Below are positions 44,889-54,375 of a DNA stretch of 64,000 nucleotides, piece by piece. Positions within the stretch are counted from its first letter, which is position 1; each line of letters begins with the position of its first letter. Location: contig NC_013165.1 in NCBI RefSeq assembly GCF_000023885.1, positions 434,001 to 498,000 of the forward strand, in the 5' to 3' direction. The notes below the pieces were generated by a model. It ran no database searches. It was not told the DNA's origin and saw only the letters and a list, made by a program, of their open reading frames with translations. The DNA is from Slackia heliotrinireducens DSM 20476 (GTDB taxonomy: Bacteria > Actinomycetota > Coriobacteriia > Coriobacteriales > Eggerthellaceae). The position numbers and the translations under genes were made by a program.

Positions 44889-45695
44889 ATGCCCAACATC
44901 GGCGACACCCAATCGAAAGCCCGCAAGCTGCTGCCCATCATCTACGTGCTGGACACGTCGGGCTCCATGAACGTCGAGGGCCGCATTTCGGCCGTGAACG
45001 AAGCCATGCGCGAGACCATGGACGTGCTCAAGGACGTCGCGGCGAAGAACCCCACCGCCGAGCTGAAGATCGGCGTGCTGGCCTTCTCGTCGGGTGCAAG
45101 CTGGGTCACCAAAGACCCGTCCACCGGAGCTCCCGCCCTGCTTGACCTGGATGACTTCTATTGGAACGACATGACGGCCGGCGGCGTGACCGACCTGGGA
45201 GCCGCCATGACGGAACTGGACAACCAGCTCAACCGTTCGGCCATGCTGGTCAGCGACACCGGCTTCAAGGTGCCCGTCCTCATCTTCATGAGTGACGGCG
45301 GCCCCACCGATGACTGGGAGAGCGCCTACAACAAGGCCGTCGCCAACAACCGTTGGGTGAAATCCGCCACCAAGATCGCCATCGCCGTGGGCGACGGCGC
45401 AGACCGCGGCGTTCTGACCCGCGTCGCCGACGGCAACGACGAGGCCGTGATCGGCGTTACCGATCGCGAGACCCTGAAGCGCCTGATCAAGGTTGTTTCG
45501 GTTACGGCATCCATGATCAACGGCAAGAGCCGCACGGCCGATACCAACCAGAACGAGATCGTGAACGAGATCAACCGCACCATGGGCGAAGAGGGCAAGA
45601 CCCAGCCGGAGTTCACGCCCGAACCCGAGCCCGAGCCCGAAACCGGCGGAGGGTTCGCCGAGGGCTGGGACGATGACGACGACACGTGGGAGTAA
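44889..45695 (+). CDS. TerY-like von Willebrand factor A protein
   Basis: 268 residues with AAGGAGA upstream. The metal-ion-dependent adhesion site is complete: DTSGSMN near residue 22, Thr in GVTDLGAA near 99 and the Asp in FMSDGGPTDDW near 136. An acidic Glu/Pro repeat tail (about 240-268) follows. No zinc tail is present, unlike classical TerY. Of the two vWA copies (see 48699), this one is directly next to the kinase and phosphatase genes. It probably mediates protein-protein contacts controlled by phosphorylation. Confidence 0.87.
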   Translation: MPNIGDTQSKARKLLPIIYVLDTSGSMNVEGRISAVNEAMRETMDVLKDVAAKNPTAELKIGVLAFSSGASWVTKDPSTGAPALLDLDDFYWNDMTAGGVTDLGAAMTELDNQLNRSAMLVSDTGFKVPVLIFMSDGGPTDDWESAYNKAVANNRWVKSATKIAIAVGDGADRGVLTRVADGNDEAVIGVTDRETLKRLIKVVSVTASMINGKSRTADTNQNEIVNEINRTMGEEGKTQPEFTPEPEPEPETGGGFAEGWDDDDDTWE

Positions 45696-45865
45696 CCGTC
45701 GCTGACGTCGTGGCGTCGCGGGGTGAAGGCCCCGGGCCGCGCCGTCATACTCTATAAGTGTGGCGAAAGGGCCGGTTCGCACGGCCCTTCGTGAACGATT
45801 CCGGAGAAGCGGAGCTTTGTCGACACGGCGCGGCTTGAACGGCCGCGTTTGAGAGGTTGTGGGCT

Positions 45866-47551
45866 ATGGCGTTTGATCTTATATGCGTGCGGACACAGGG
45901 TGCGAGCCACATTGATGACGGGCTGCCCTGCGAAGACTTCGGCGCGGTGCGCAAGGGCGCGTTCTACCAGGTGTTCGCCTTGGGCGACGGGCATGGCGAC
46001 AGCAACTGCCCTCGCAGCAGCCTGGGCTCGCAGTGGGTGTGCGAATCGGCCCTGGATGCGCTGTGCTCGTTTGCCGAGGACGTGCGTCAGGACGGCAGCG
46101 TGCCCGGGGCCGCGGCGGACGCGACGGATGAAGCCGTCGAGCAGGAGCCGGCGCCTGCGGAAGAAGCGCCCGAACCTAGACGGATGCGCTCCAAGAAGAT
46201 GCTGCTTCAGGACGCCGTGAGTATAATCGGGGACGAGCAGGGCAATGCGGACCTGACCGGCCGTGAGGCGCTCTTGTTCGATCCGCAGCAGGCCAAAATG
46301 CTCATGCGCCAGGTGGCCGTAAGCATCGTGGGCGATTGGACAAGCCGCGTGAACAGCCATTATGCCGAAAACCCCCTGACCGATGAGGAATGGGCGGGTT
46401 GCAGCGACCGATACAAGCCCCGTTATCAGGCCGGCGAACGCATCGAGCATATCTACGGCACCACGCTCATCGCGGGCCTGGTGACCGACACCTACGCATT
46501 GCTGCTGCAGCAGGGCGACGGGCGGCTGTGCGTGTTCGACGCCCAAGGCGACGTGAGCCAGCCCATTCCCTGGGACGACCGCTGCTTCGCTAACGTGACC
46601 ACGTCCATGTGCGACGAGGACGCCCTGGCCAGCATGCGATTCTGCATCTGGGACCTGCGCAGCCATCCCGTGGTGGCCGTGCTTGCCGGGTCGGACGGCG
46701 TCGAGGACGCGTACTTCTCGCCAGAGCAGATGCATTCCTTCTACCGCGAGCAGCTGGTGTACGCGGCCCGCAGCTCCGTGGCCGAGCTTCAAACCAAGCT
46801 GCAGGCCGAACTGCCCGCGTTTTCGGCCGGGGGCAGCCGCGACGACGTGACCATCTGCGGCATCATCGACGCGGAGGCGGTGCGCCCCTTCGTCGAGCGC
46901 TACGACATGGAGAACGCCCAGGTGCCCATTCAGCTGGAGCTTTCCCGCATCGAGGAGCGCCTGCCCAAGATGCAGGGCAAGATGGGTTACCTGCAAGGCA
47001 ATGTGGCCAAAGCTGAAAAGGACTATCGGGCCGCCGTTGCCGTCCGCGACCCCCTTGCAGTGCGCGTTCAGGAGCTTCGATCCGACGTGTCCAACGTGAA
47101 CAGCGGCGCGGCGGAGGGCTTCTTCTCGCTTCGCACGCTGAGCGCCCTGCGCGGTTCGTTGGGGCAGCAGCAGGCGAAACTGGAAGAGGACCTGAAAAAC
47201 GCCGAGGCCGACGTGGTCCGAACGAAGGACGCGTACGAGCGTGCCTGCAAGGAGCTGGAAGACTACGTGGCTCTGCGCAACGGCCTGATCGCAGAGCGTG
47301 ACGGCTACAAGGAGCAGCTCAAGGCTCTGGGTGCAAGCGACGATTCCTTCGACAACGTGTTCGACGGCGGGGCCCGTTCTGGCGAAACCCCCGAAACGGA
47401 GCCGAGCGTCGCGCCTGATCCCGAGCCCATGCCTGGATTCGGGCCCGACGTCGAGGCCCAGCCTTGGACGGACGTTTCGGTCGAACCCGAGTTCGACGAC
47501 ATCGGATCGCGGATCCATAGGCTTTCCCGCCGTTTCTTCAACCGCGGGTAG
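45866..47551 (+). CDS. PP2C-type protein phosphatase with C-terminal coiled coil
   Basis: 561 residues from ATG 45866 with GAGAGG upstream. Metal-binding PP2C motifs: CEDFGAV near residue 25, ALGDGHGDSN near 41, SDGVEDAY near 276 and GGSRDDVTI near 323. The C-terminal 180 residues are coiled coil (QLELSRIEERLPKMQGKM and onward) and end with an acidic Pro-rich linker. It is presumably the antagonist of the kinase at 43540. An unusual ~50-residue acidic insert (AAADATDEAVEQEPAPAEEA) interrupts the catalytic domain. Confidence 0.85.
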   Translation: MAFDLICVRTQGASHIDDGLPCEDFGAVRKGAFYQVFALGDGHGDSNCPRSSLGSQWVCESALDALCSFAEDVRQDGSVPGAAADATDEAVEQEPAPAEEAPEPRRMRSKKMLLQDAVSIIGDEQGNADLTGREALLFDPQQAKMLMRQVAVSIVGDWTSRVNSHYAENPLTDEEWAGCSDRYKPRYQAGERIEHIYGTTLIAGLVTDTYALLLQQGDGRLCVFDAQGDVSQPIPWDDRCFANVTTSMCDEDALASMRFCIWDLRSHPVVAVLAGSDGVEDAYFSPEQMHSFYREQLVYAARSSVAELQTKLQAELPAFSAGGSRDDVTICGIIDAEAVRPFVERYDMENAQVPIQLELSRIEERLPKMQGKMGYLQGNVAKAEKDYRAAVAVRDPLAVRVQELRSDVSNVNSGAAEGFFSLRTLSALRGSLGQQQAKLEEDLKNAEADVVRTKDAYERACKELEDYVALRNGLIAERDGYKEQLKALGASDDSFDNVFDGGARSGETPETEPSVAPDPEPMPGFGPDVEAQPWTDVSVEPEFDDIGSRIHRLSRRFFNRG

Positions 47552-47644
47552 ACGGGTGCGGCGGCGGATGCGGGCCGTCGCCGCGTTGGTTTGACATGGC
47601 AGGGCCCGCAAGGCGGGCAGGCAACTGATTGAAAGGCGGACGGT

Positions 47645-48307
47645 GTGACGCAGGCTGCATACAACGGAGCGGTTGAGAAGACCCTTCAGACCTTGGGGCT
47701 CGACGTGCTGTTGCGTCCCAAGGCGTTCTGTTCCGGCCTGATGGATTTCGCCGTCGGCTGCGACCACATGCGCGACATCCAGGTGCTGCAGACCAACGCG
47801 AGCGAATCCATGATGCGCATCCTGCACGACGCGTCGAGCGCCGATGTGGCCGAGATGCGCTTGGCCCGCGGCAAGGTTCGGATGAAGCTGGTCGAAGAGT
47901 GCCTGCTGGCCAACGCCGTCGCCGATCGGCTGTCCTTTGCGCTGGCAGACGGCGTGTGCCGGGTGGCGTTCGGAACGGGTTTGGACGGCAAGGCCCAGAG
48001 CAAGCCCAAGTCCAAGCCGAAGGCTGCCGACCGGAAGAAGCCGGATGATGCCCGAAATCCCGCTGCGGAATCGGGTGGAAAAGACGTTTCGGAGCAGAAG
48101 CGAACGCCGCAGGCTGCCGAGCCCCCGAAAACCCCGTCGGGGCAGGGCGGCACCCGTCTGCACGACATCTCGAAATACAAGCGGAGCAACAACGTGACCT
48201 GGAAGGGCGTACCCGTCAAATCCGTCGCCGACATGCCGCAACCCGCGGATGACCAGGCTTCAAGCCCTAACGCCCGCAAGTACAAACGCAGCGGCGCGGG
48301 CCGCTAA
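47645..48307 (+). CDS. Hypothetical protein with N-terminal helical adaptor-like domain
   Basis: 220 residues, start GTG 47645 after AAAGGCGGAC. The first ~100 residues are helical (AVEKTLQTLGLDVLLRPKAF, then FAVGCDHMRDIQVLQTNA) and recall small helical domains found at the ends of signalling proteins in such clusters. Residues 115-180 are Lys/Pro-rich and disordered. The C-terminus has two Lys-Tyr-Lys-Arg motifs (KYKR). The family is not recognised. It follows the phosphatase by 94 bases. Confidence 0.6.
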   Translation: MTQAAYNGAVEKTLQTLGLDVLLRPKAFCSGLMDFAVGCDHMRDIQVLQTNASESMMRILHDASSADVAEMRLARGKVRMKLVEECLLANAVADRLSFALADGVCRVAFGTGLDGKAQSKPKSKPKAADRKKPDDARNPAAESGGKDVSEQKRTPQAAEPPKTPSGQGGTRLHDISKYKRSNNVTWKGVPVKSVADMPQPADDQASSPNARKYKRSGAGR

Positions 48308-48698
48308 GGTTCCGACGTCGGCGGGGGGCTTGATGGGACTCGTTCCGAAAAACGCTCGGGCTTAGGCATCGCCTTTCGAAGCCAGCACAAGCCGCATGGC
48401 GCGAGCGATCCTATCGGCCAGAAGCGCGGTCGTCCTGCGGTTCCGATACGGCATTGGTGACGAACAGGCAGCTCTCGTTTTCCATCGATTTCAGACTTTC
48501 CTCGATTTGCCTTTGCAGGTGTCTTCCAAAGTGTAGCGCATGCGGGCGGTTTTGACCTGTTCCGACCGTCATCGGGCGATCCGCTTTTCCAAGTGTGGAA
48601 TATAATGTCGGAAACCCCCGCGAAGCAACGTCGGCCCCGATTCGCCGGCGGTTTCGTGCAGGCGTTCTGATATGTGCACCAATCGGCTGGAGGACCCC
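48308..48698. promoter_or_regulatory. Intergenic region with a perfect -10 box before the second vWA gene
   Basis: About 390 bases without a gene. TATAAT at 48601-48606 lies 93 bases before the vWA start; no convincing -35 element is present at normal spacing. The presence of its own promoter would make the second vWA gene separately controlled. Confidence 0.45.
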
Positions 48699-49490
48699 AT
48701 GCCCAACATCGAGTACACCATGGCGAAGGCCCGCAAGCTGCTGCCCATCATCTATGTGATAGATACGTCCGGCTCGATGAATTTCTACGGGCGCATATCA
48801 GCCGTCAACAGGGCCATGAACGAGACGTTGGACGTGCTTGGGGACGTGGCCGCGAAGAATCCCACCGCCGACGTCAAGGTTGCCGTGCTTGGGTTCTCTA
48901 CGGGTGCGGAATGGATTACCACCGACCCGGTGACGGGCAAGCCGGCGCTTATGGACCTGGAGGATTTCTATTGGGACAAGCTGAAGGCCCGTGGGTCCAC
49001 CGACCTGGGTGCGGCCCTCATCGAGCTGGGCGAGCAGCTCACGCGCGATGCGATGCTGGTCAGCGAGACCGGGTTCAAGGTTCCAGTCATCATCTTCATG
49101 AGCGATGGCGGGCCCACCGACGATTGGGAAAGCGCCTTCGAGAAGGTGTGCGCAAACAACCGCTGGGTGCGGGCCGCCACCAAGATAGCCCTGGCCGTGG
49201 GCGACAACGCCGATAGGGAAGTGCTTGCCCGCATCGCCGACGGCAACCCCGAGGCCGTGGTTCCCGTTTCCGACAGCGCCACGCTGCAAAAGCTCATCAA
49301 GGTGGTTTCCGTAACGGCGTCCATGATCAACGGCAGAAGCCGCACGAGCGACAGCAACCAGAACGATATCGTCAACGCGGTCCGCACCGAGATGGGCATG
49401 ACCGTCCGGCCTGAACCCGAGCGAACGGATACGGCGGACATTTCCGGTAACGACGAGGTTTGGGACGACCTCGACGACAGCTGGGCATAA
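48699..49490 (+). CDS. TerY-like von Willebrand factor A protein (second copy)
   Basis: 263 residues from ATG 48699 with GGAGGA upstream. MIDAS: DTSGSMNFYG near residue 22, GSTDLGAAL near 99, FMSDGGPTDDW near 136. It is a close paralogue of the 44889 product through the vWA domain, diverging in the tail, which here ends DEVWDDLDDSWA against WDDDDDTWE in the first. The conserved acidic-Trp ending suggests a shared docking peptide. It is the last plus-strand gene of the cluster. Confidence 0.87.
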   Translation: MPNIEYTMAKARKLLPIIYVIDTSGSMNFYGRISAVNRAMNETLDVLGDVAAKNPTADVKVAVLGFSTGAEWITTDPVTGKPALMDLEDFYWDKLKARGSTDLGAALIELGEQLTRDAMLVSETGFKVPVIIFMSDGGPTDDWESAFEKVCANNRWVRAATKIALAVGDNADREVLARIADGNPEAVVPVSDSATLQKLIKVVSVTASMINGRSRTSDSNQNDIVNAVRTEMGMTVRPEPERTDTADISGNDEVWDDLDDSWA

Positions 49491-49544
49491 AGCCGTAGCC
49501 TGGTCGGACGTGCGCCGTTTCGCCGACGCGAATCGAAAGGTCTG

Positions 49545-52500
49545 CTAAACCAGCCGGTGCTTCTTCATCCAGAGTTGCGCGCCTGCCTGCCCGTAGCTTG
49601 CGGCTTTCCTATACCAGTTCTGGGCTTCCTTCTTGTCCTTCGCCACGCCTTGGCCCGATTCGTACATGCGGGCCAGGTTGTACATGGCGTTCGGCGACCC
49701 CTTCTTGGCGGCGATCTTCCACCAGCTGACCGCCTCTTTGAGGTTCTTCTCGACGCCTTCGCCGCGCTCGTACATGAGCGCCAGGTTGTTCATGGCGGCC
49801 ACATGTCCCTTGCCGATGGCCTTGCGGTACCAACGCGCCGCTTGCTGCGGATTCCTCTCCACGCCTATGCCGCCTGCAAGCATGACGCCCAGGTTGTACA
49901 TGGCGTTGGCGTTTCCAAGGTCTGCGGCCTTTCTATACCAGGTCAAAGCCTCGTGGGGGTTTCTTGCCACGCCTTCGCCGTTGGCATACATGACGCCCAG
50001 GTGGTACATGGCAAGCTCGTGCCCGTCTTCGGCCGCCCTGCGGAACCACTGCGCAGCCTCCAAAGGGTTCTTCCCGGTCCCTTGGCCGTTGGCAAGCATG
50101 CGCCCAAGGTTGTACATGGATTCCGTCTCGCCGAATTCGGCGGCCTTGCGGTACCACTGTGCCGCTTCCATCAGGTTTTTCGAAGCTTCCTTGCCGGTTG
50201 AGAGCATGCGTCCCATATTGCACATCGCCATGACGTTGCCCGCATCGGCCGCCTTGCGGAACCAGCGCATCGCTTCGGCGTGGTTCTTGGCCACGCCTTC
50301 GCCCTGCTCGTACATGAGGCCCAGGCTGTTCATGGCCGGTGCATGCCCCGCATCCGCCGCCTTGCGGTACCAGTTCGCTGCCTGCTTGGCGTTCTTCTTC
50401 ACGCCTCCGCCGTTCGCGAGCCTGACGGCCAGGTTGTACATGGCGTTCGGGTTGCCCAGGTTCGCAGCGTCGCGGTACCATTTCACCGCCTGGGCCAGGT
50501 TCTTTGTCACGCCGTTGCCGTATTCGCATATGGTGCCCAGGCTGCACATGGCGGCTGCATGGCCCGCATCGGCCGCCTTGCGGTACCAGCCTATCGCCTT
50601 CTGCTGGTCTTTTTCGACGTCTATGCCGTTGGCGCACTTGACGCCCAGGTTGTACATGGCCTCGGCGTTGCCGGCGTCGGCTGCTTTGCAGTACCAGAGC
50701 AGGGCCGTCTGGCGGTCCGCCCCGGTCCCTTCTCCTTGGGAAAGCATGTCGGCCAGGATGCCCATCGCTTCGGCGTTGCCCTCTTTCGCGGCGGACTCGA
50801 ACAGCCCGAATGCCGTCGACGCGTCATGTTTGCGGCACAGCTTTCCAAGGGCGCACGTCGCCTCGGTGCTGCCGAGCTTCGCGGCCTTCCGGTACCACTC
50901 GGCGGCTTCCTGCCGGTTGCGATCCACGCCGCTGCCTTCTTCGTACAGTGCGCCCAGTTTGCACATCGCTTCGGTGTTGCCCTGCGACGCCGCATCCCTG
51001 TAGAACTTGACCGCCGATTTCTTGTTCTTGCGAACCCCTTCACCCGACTCATACGCTTCGCCCATCTTGATCATGGCTTCCGTATTGCCCAACGCCGCCG
51101 CCCGGCGAAGGTGGAGTGCGGCTTCCTGCGGGTTTTTCGCCACGCCGGAACCGTTGAGGAGCATGATGCCCAGGTTGTATGCGCCCAGCGCATTGTCCAG
51201 GTCCGACGCCTTCCGGTACAGGCTGGCCGCTTCCTGCGGATCCTTGGCCACGCCGTCGCCGCGTTCATGCATGATGCCCAGATTGCACATCGCGCCTGTG
51301 ACGCCCGCATCCGCCGCCTTGCGGTACCAGCTTGCGGCTTCCGTCGCGTCCTTTTTGACGCCGTCGCCATGGGCGTACATGACGCCTGTGTTGAACATGG
51401 CCTGGGGATGGCCTGCCTCGGCGGCCCTTTTGAACAGGTCGAAGGCCTCGGCGAGATCCTTTTTCGCGCCGTTGCCGTGCAGGCGTATGGACGCCAGCCG
51501 GAACATGGCATCCGCGTTGCCCGCGTCTGCGGCCTTGCGGTACCAACTGACCGCTTCCCGACGGTTTTCGGTCACGCCGTTGCCCCGCTCGTACAGAAGA
51601 CCCAGCTCGTACATGGCATCCATGCGGCCCGCCTCGGCGGCCTTGCGGTACCACCGCGCCGCTTCCTTCGGATTCTTGACGGCGCCTTCCCCTTGCGCGC
51701 ATGCATCGGCCACCGCCAGGGCGGCATCTGCATCGCCTTGCTCGGCTGCCGCCTTGAACAGGGGAATCGCCCGATTCAGATCGGCGGGAACGCCGTCTTC
51801 GCCGTCGCGGTAGATGATCGCCAGGTTGTATTGGGCCGCTGCGTTGCCAAGCTTCGCGGCGGATTCCATAAGTTCGGCTGCCCGGACCGGGTTGCGTCCG
51901 ACCAAGTCGCCCGACAGATAGAAAAGAGCCAGGTTGGACAGGGCGTCCGCATTGCCGGACGATGCGGCGCTTTCGTACAGCGCGGCGCACCGACCCCTTT
52001 GGAACGCGAGGGATTCTTCCGTGTCCAAAAGGTACGCCGCACGGTATTGGCAATCGGGGTCGCCCAGGTCGGCGCCTTTAAGATAATGGGAGAGGGCCGT
52101 GCCGATGTTGCGCTCAACTCCTTCGCCGATTTCGGCGCGAAGGCCCGCTTCGAAGTGGTCCCGGGCAGAGGGTTGGGTTTCGGTCGCAGCTTCTGTCTCG
52201 GCGCCGGCAGCGGCTTCAGCTTGAGCTCCCGTTTCGGCCTGAGCCTGAGCTGCGGCCCCGGCTTCGGTCGTTTCGCCCGTTCCGCCGTCCGACGCCCCGG
52301 CGACCTGGAACACCACGCAGGGGTGGTCGCCCTTGGCCGTCTGCAGCACGCCGAGCGCGCAGGCCGCAAGCCCGTCCGTCGTCGGGAGCGCCGCGAGCAT
52401 CTCGTATTCGGCCCGTGCCGTGCTCATAGCTAGAGCATACGGATCGGCTCCGACGCTCGACACGCGGACGCGGTACGCCTTCACGCGCAGCTCGACGCCG

Positions 52501-52643
52501 TCTGATTCAAACGAGGGCATTTCTTCCAGCGGAGCGTCTTCGCCGATACGGCCAGATGATACGGACACGCGGCGGCCCAAGAGGTCCGAAACCGGAGATT
52601 CCGGCGCGGCCTCCATTATGAACAGATGGGCTGCATCCCGCAT
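49545..52643 (-). CDS. Large Sel1-repeat protein
   Basis: 1032 residues. An N-terminal region (about 1-160) includes a small domain ending CVVFQVAGASDGG and a low-complexity Ala/Glu/Thr linker. From about residue 165 to the end there are more than 20 Sel1-like repeats of 36 residues (consensus 'A..WyrKAA..Gn..Am..LG.my..G.Gv.kn..eA'), forming a long solenoid. Units are so alike that recombination could change their number. No signal peptide is present. It is convergent with the second vWA gene and probably acts as an adaptor in the same system. Confidence 0.88.
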   Translation of the reverse strand: MRDAAHLFIMEAAPESPVSDLLGRRVSVSSGRIGEDAPLEEMPSFESDGVELRVKAYRVRVSSVGADPYALAMSTARAEYEMLAALPTTDGLAACALGVLQTAKGDHPCVVFQVAGASDGGTGETTEAGAAAQAQAETGAQAEAAAGAETEAATETQPSARDHFEAGLRAEIGEGVERNIGTALSHYLKGADLGDPDCQYRAAYLLDTEESLAFQRGRCAALYESAASSGNADALSNLALFYLSGDLVGRNPVRAAELMESAAKLGNAAAQYNLAIIYRDGEDGVPADLNRAIPLFKAAAEQGDADAALAVADACAQGEGAVKNPKEAARWYRKAAEAGRMDAMYELGLLYERGNGVTENRREAVSWYRKAADAGNADAMFRLASIRLHGNGAKKDLAEAFDLFKRAAEAGHPQAMFNTGVMYAHGDGVKKDATEAASWYRKAADAGVTGAMCNLGIMHERGDGVAKDPQEAASLYRKASDLDNALGAYNLGIMLLNGSGVAKNPQEAALHLRRAAALGNTEAMIKMGEAYESGEGVRKNKKSAVKFYRDAASQGNTEAMCKLGALYEEGSGVDRNRQEAAEWYRKAAKLGSTEATCALGKLCRKHDASTAFGLFESAAKEGNAEAMGILADMLSQGEGTGADRQTALLWYCKAADAGNAEAMYNLGVKCANGIDVEKDQQKAIGWYRKAADAGHAAAMCSLGTICEYGNGVTKNLAQAVKWYRDAANLGNPNAMYNLAVRLANGGGVKKNAKQAANWYRKAADAGHAPAMNSLGLMYEQGEGVAKNHAEAMRWFRKAADAGNVMAMCNMGRMLSTGKEASKNLMEAAQWYRKAAEFGETESMYNLGRMLANGQGTGKNPLEAAQWFRRAAEDGHELAMYHLGVMYANGEGVARNPHEALTWYRKAADLGNANAMYNLGVMLAGGIGVERNPQQAARWYRKAIGKGHVAAMNNLALMYERGEGVEKNLKEAVSWWKIAAKKGSPNAMYNLARMYESGQGVAKDKKEAQNWYRKAASYGQAGAQLWMKKHRLV

Positions 52644-52776
52644 CCTTCGTGCCTTTCCCTACGTGCCGTCATCGGCATGCTTCGGCGTTGCGCTTGTCGC
52701 GGCGGCCGTCGCCTTGCCCGCGGTCCTTCCGCGGACGTGCGGCGCGCCCCTTTTTTCAACGGTTGAGATTATACGG

Positions 52777-53787
52777 CTATAACAACCGATGCTTCTTCAG
52801 CCATGTTTCCGCCGACGCATCTCCAAGGTCAGCGGCCTTGCGGTACCAGCGCTGGGCTTCGTCGGGATCCGTTTCAGAAATCACGTAGGCCAGGCATCGC
52901 ATGGCTTCCGGATTGCCCAGCTCGGCGGCCTTGCGGTACCAATGAGCGTAGTCCGATGCCGAATACAGCTCTTCGAGCGGATCGGACAGATCCATGCACT
53001 CGGTCAGCGGCATGAACGCATCCGGCCAGTCTTGCTCCGCGGCCTTGCGAAGCCAGAACATCGAGCCGTCGAACGCGTTAGTGTAGCCGTCCCCGTATTC
53101 CGCCTCGAAATCATCCGTCATGAACATGATGCCCAGCTTGTATGCCGCTTCTGCGCTTCCAAGCTCCGCAGCCGCGCGGTACCGGCGGGCCGCTTCCTCG
53201 AGGTTTTTCTCGACGCCGTTGCCTGCATGCAGCATATCGGCCACCGTCAGCAGCGCATCGGCATCGCCCTGGTCTGCGGCCGCCTTGAACAGGTGAAACG
53301 CCTTTGTCGGATTCGCCGGTATCCCGTCTTCACCGTCGCGGTTGATCAACGCCAGATTGTACTGGGCGGCGGAGTTTCCCTGCGCTGCGGCGGTTTCGAG
53401 AAGGCTGACGGCCTGCGCGGGATTCCTGTCTACCAAGTCGCCCGACAAATACAGAAGGGCCAGGTCGGCCTGCGCATCCGCAAAACCCGCGGCGGCCGCG
53501 CGCTCATACAGGGGAACGCATTCGCTACGGCGGTTTGCAAACGCCCCGTTCGTGTCGAGAAGGCATGCGGCCTGGTATTGACAATCGGAATCGCCCATTG
53601 AGGCGCCTTCGAGAAAGTAGGCCAGGGCCGCATCGAAGTCAGGAGCAACTTCGTTCGTCGCTGCGCGGAGTCCTGCTTCAAGACACTTTCGAGCTTCCGA
53701 TACTTGACAGGATCCTGATTCGGGCTGCGAAGCGAAGTTCCGCATGTCGCCCGGTTCGTATTTCGACATCAGTTCGGTTTCGTTCAT
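52777..53787 (-). CDS. Sel1-repeat protein, shorter paralogue
   Basis: 336 residues. ATG 53787 has GAAGGGAC about 10 bases upstream. Around seven or eight Sel1-like units are present (RAAAELGSAEAAYKLGIMF, RKAAELGNPEAMRCLAYVI) with one longer insertion near residue 230. It shares the ending TWLKKHRLL with the larger protein (LWMKKHRLV), so the two derive from one gene and may bind the same partner. It lies upstream of the larger gene on the same strand. Confidence 0.85.
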   Translation of the reverse strand: MNETELMSKYEPGDMRNFASQPESGSCQVSEARKCLEAGLRAATNEVAPDFDAALAYFLEGASMGDSDCQYQAACLLDTNGAFANRRSECVPLYERAAAAGFADAQADLALLYLSGDLVDRNPAQAVSLLETAAAQGNSAAQYNLALINRDGEDGIPANPTKAFHLFKAAADQGDADALLTVADMLHAGNGVEKNLEEAARRYRAAAELGSAEAAYKLGIMFMTDDFEAEYGDGYTNAFDGSMFWLRKAAEQDWPDAFMPLTECMDLSDPLEELYSASDYAHWYRKAAELGNPEAMRCLAYVISETDPDEAQRWYRKAADLGDASAETWLKKHRLL

Positions 53788-54375
53788 AATCGGCAAGTCC
53801 CTTCTCGCAGTTTTGGAGCATGACATAGTGTACCTTACCGTCCGCATAACGAGGCCGTTGCGCAACCTGGCAATTCATGGGGCCATACGGTATGGCGTGA
53901 GGCAGACGAGCATCGCGGTGTCCGTTGCGGTTCGCTCGGACCTGCGACGGTTTGCTCCTCGGGCCTGCAATCCCGGGCCCACACCCGCGCGAGTCCTGCA
54001 TACAATCCCGGCCGCCTGCTCCTCAGGCCCAAAAGTTCAAGACCCCACCCGAATGAGCCCCTCGTGCAATCCCGACCGCCTACTCCTCAGACCCAAAATC
54101 CTGATTTTTTTGGCAGCGAAGGCCCTTTTTCGCGATAGTTGTGGGCACAACCGCGCGAACCGACAGGGACGAAGCCCGACCGTGCGAGCCAACGGAACCG
54201 AAGCCTGGCCGCGCAGCTTGCGTGAACGGGGGAGCCGCCGATTGTGGGGCTGTATGCGTGCATTGCGACTCGGGAATCGGGTGGCCCGTGCGGCGTGTGA
54301 ACCGGATGACCAGACGTGTGCTACACTCGGTGACGAAGGTTCCGCATCCGTCGGCGCAGCCGAAAGGAGGCTGTC
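53788..54375. other. Intergenic region with a degenerate 33-34-bp direct repeat
   Basis: Nearly 590 bases without a gene. CAATCCCGGCCGCCTGCTCC (from 54003) and CAATCCCGACCGCCTACTCC (from 54067) begin two copies that run on through CTCAGGCCCAAAA or a close variant. A partial third copy precedes them near 53951. Neither copy is symmetric. Confidence 0.5.

Noticed and set aside
45752-48241. 829-codon open frame on the minus strand opposite the PP2C gene
   Set aside because: Antisense shadow of intact plus-strand genes with phosphatase motifs; no ribosome-binding site or domain.
50280-52433. 717-codon plus-strand frame opposite the large Sel1 gene
   Set aside because: Its repeats are only the complement of the Sel1 repeats; no start signals and no domain.
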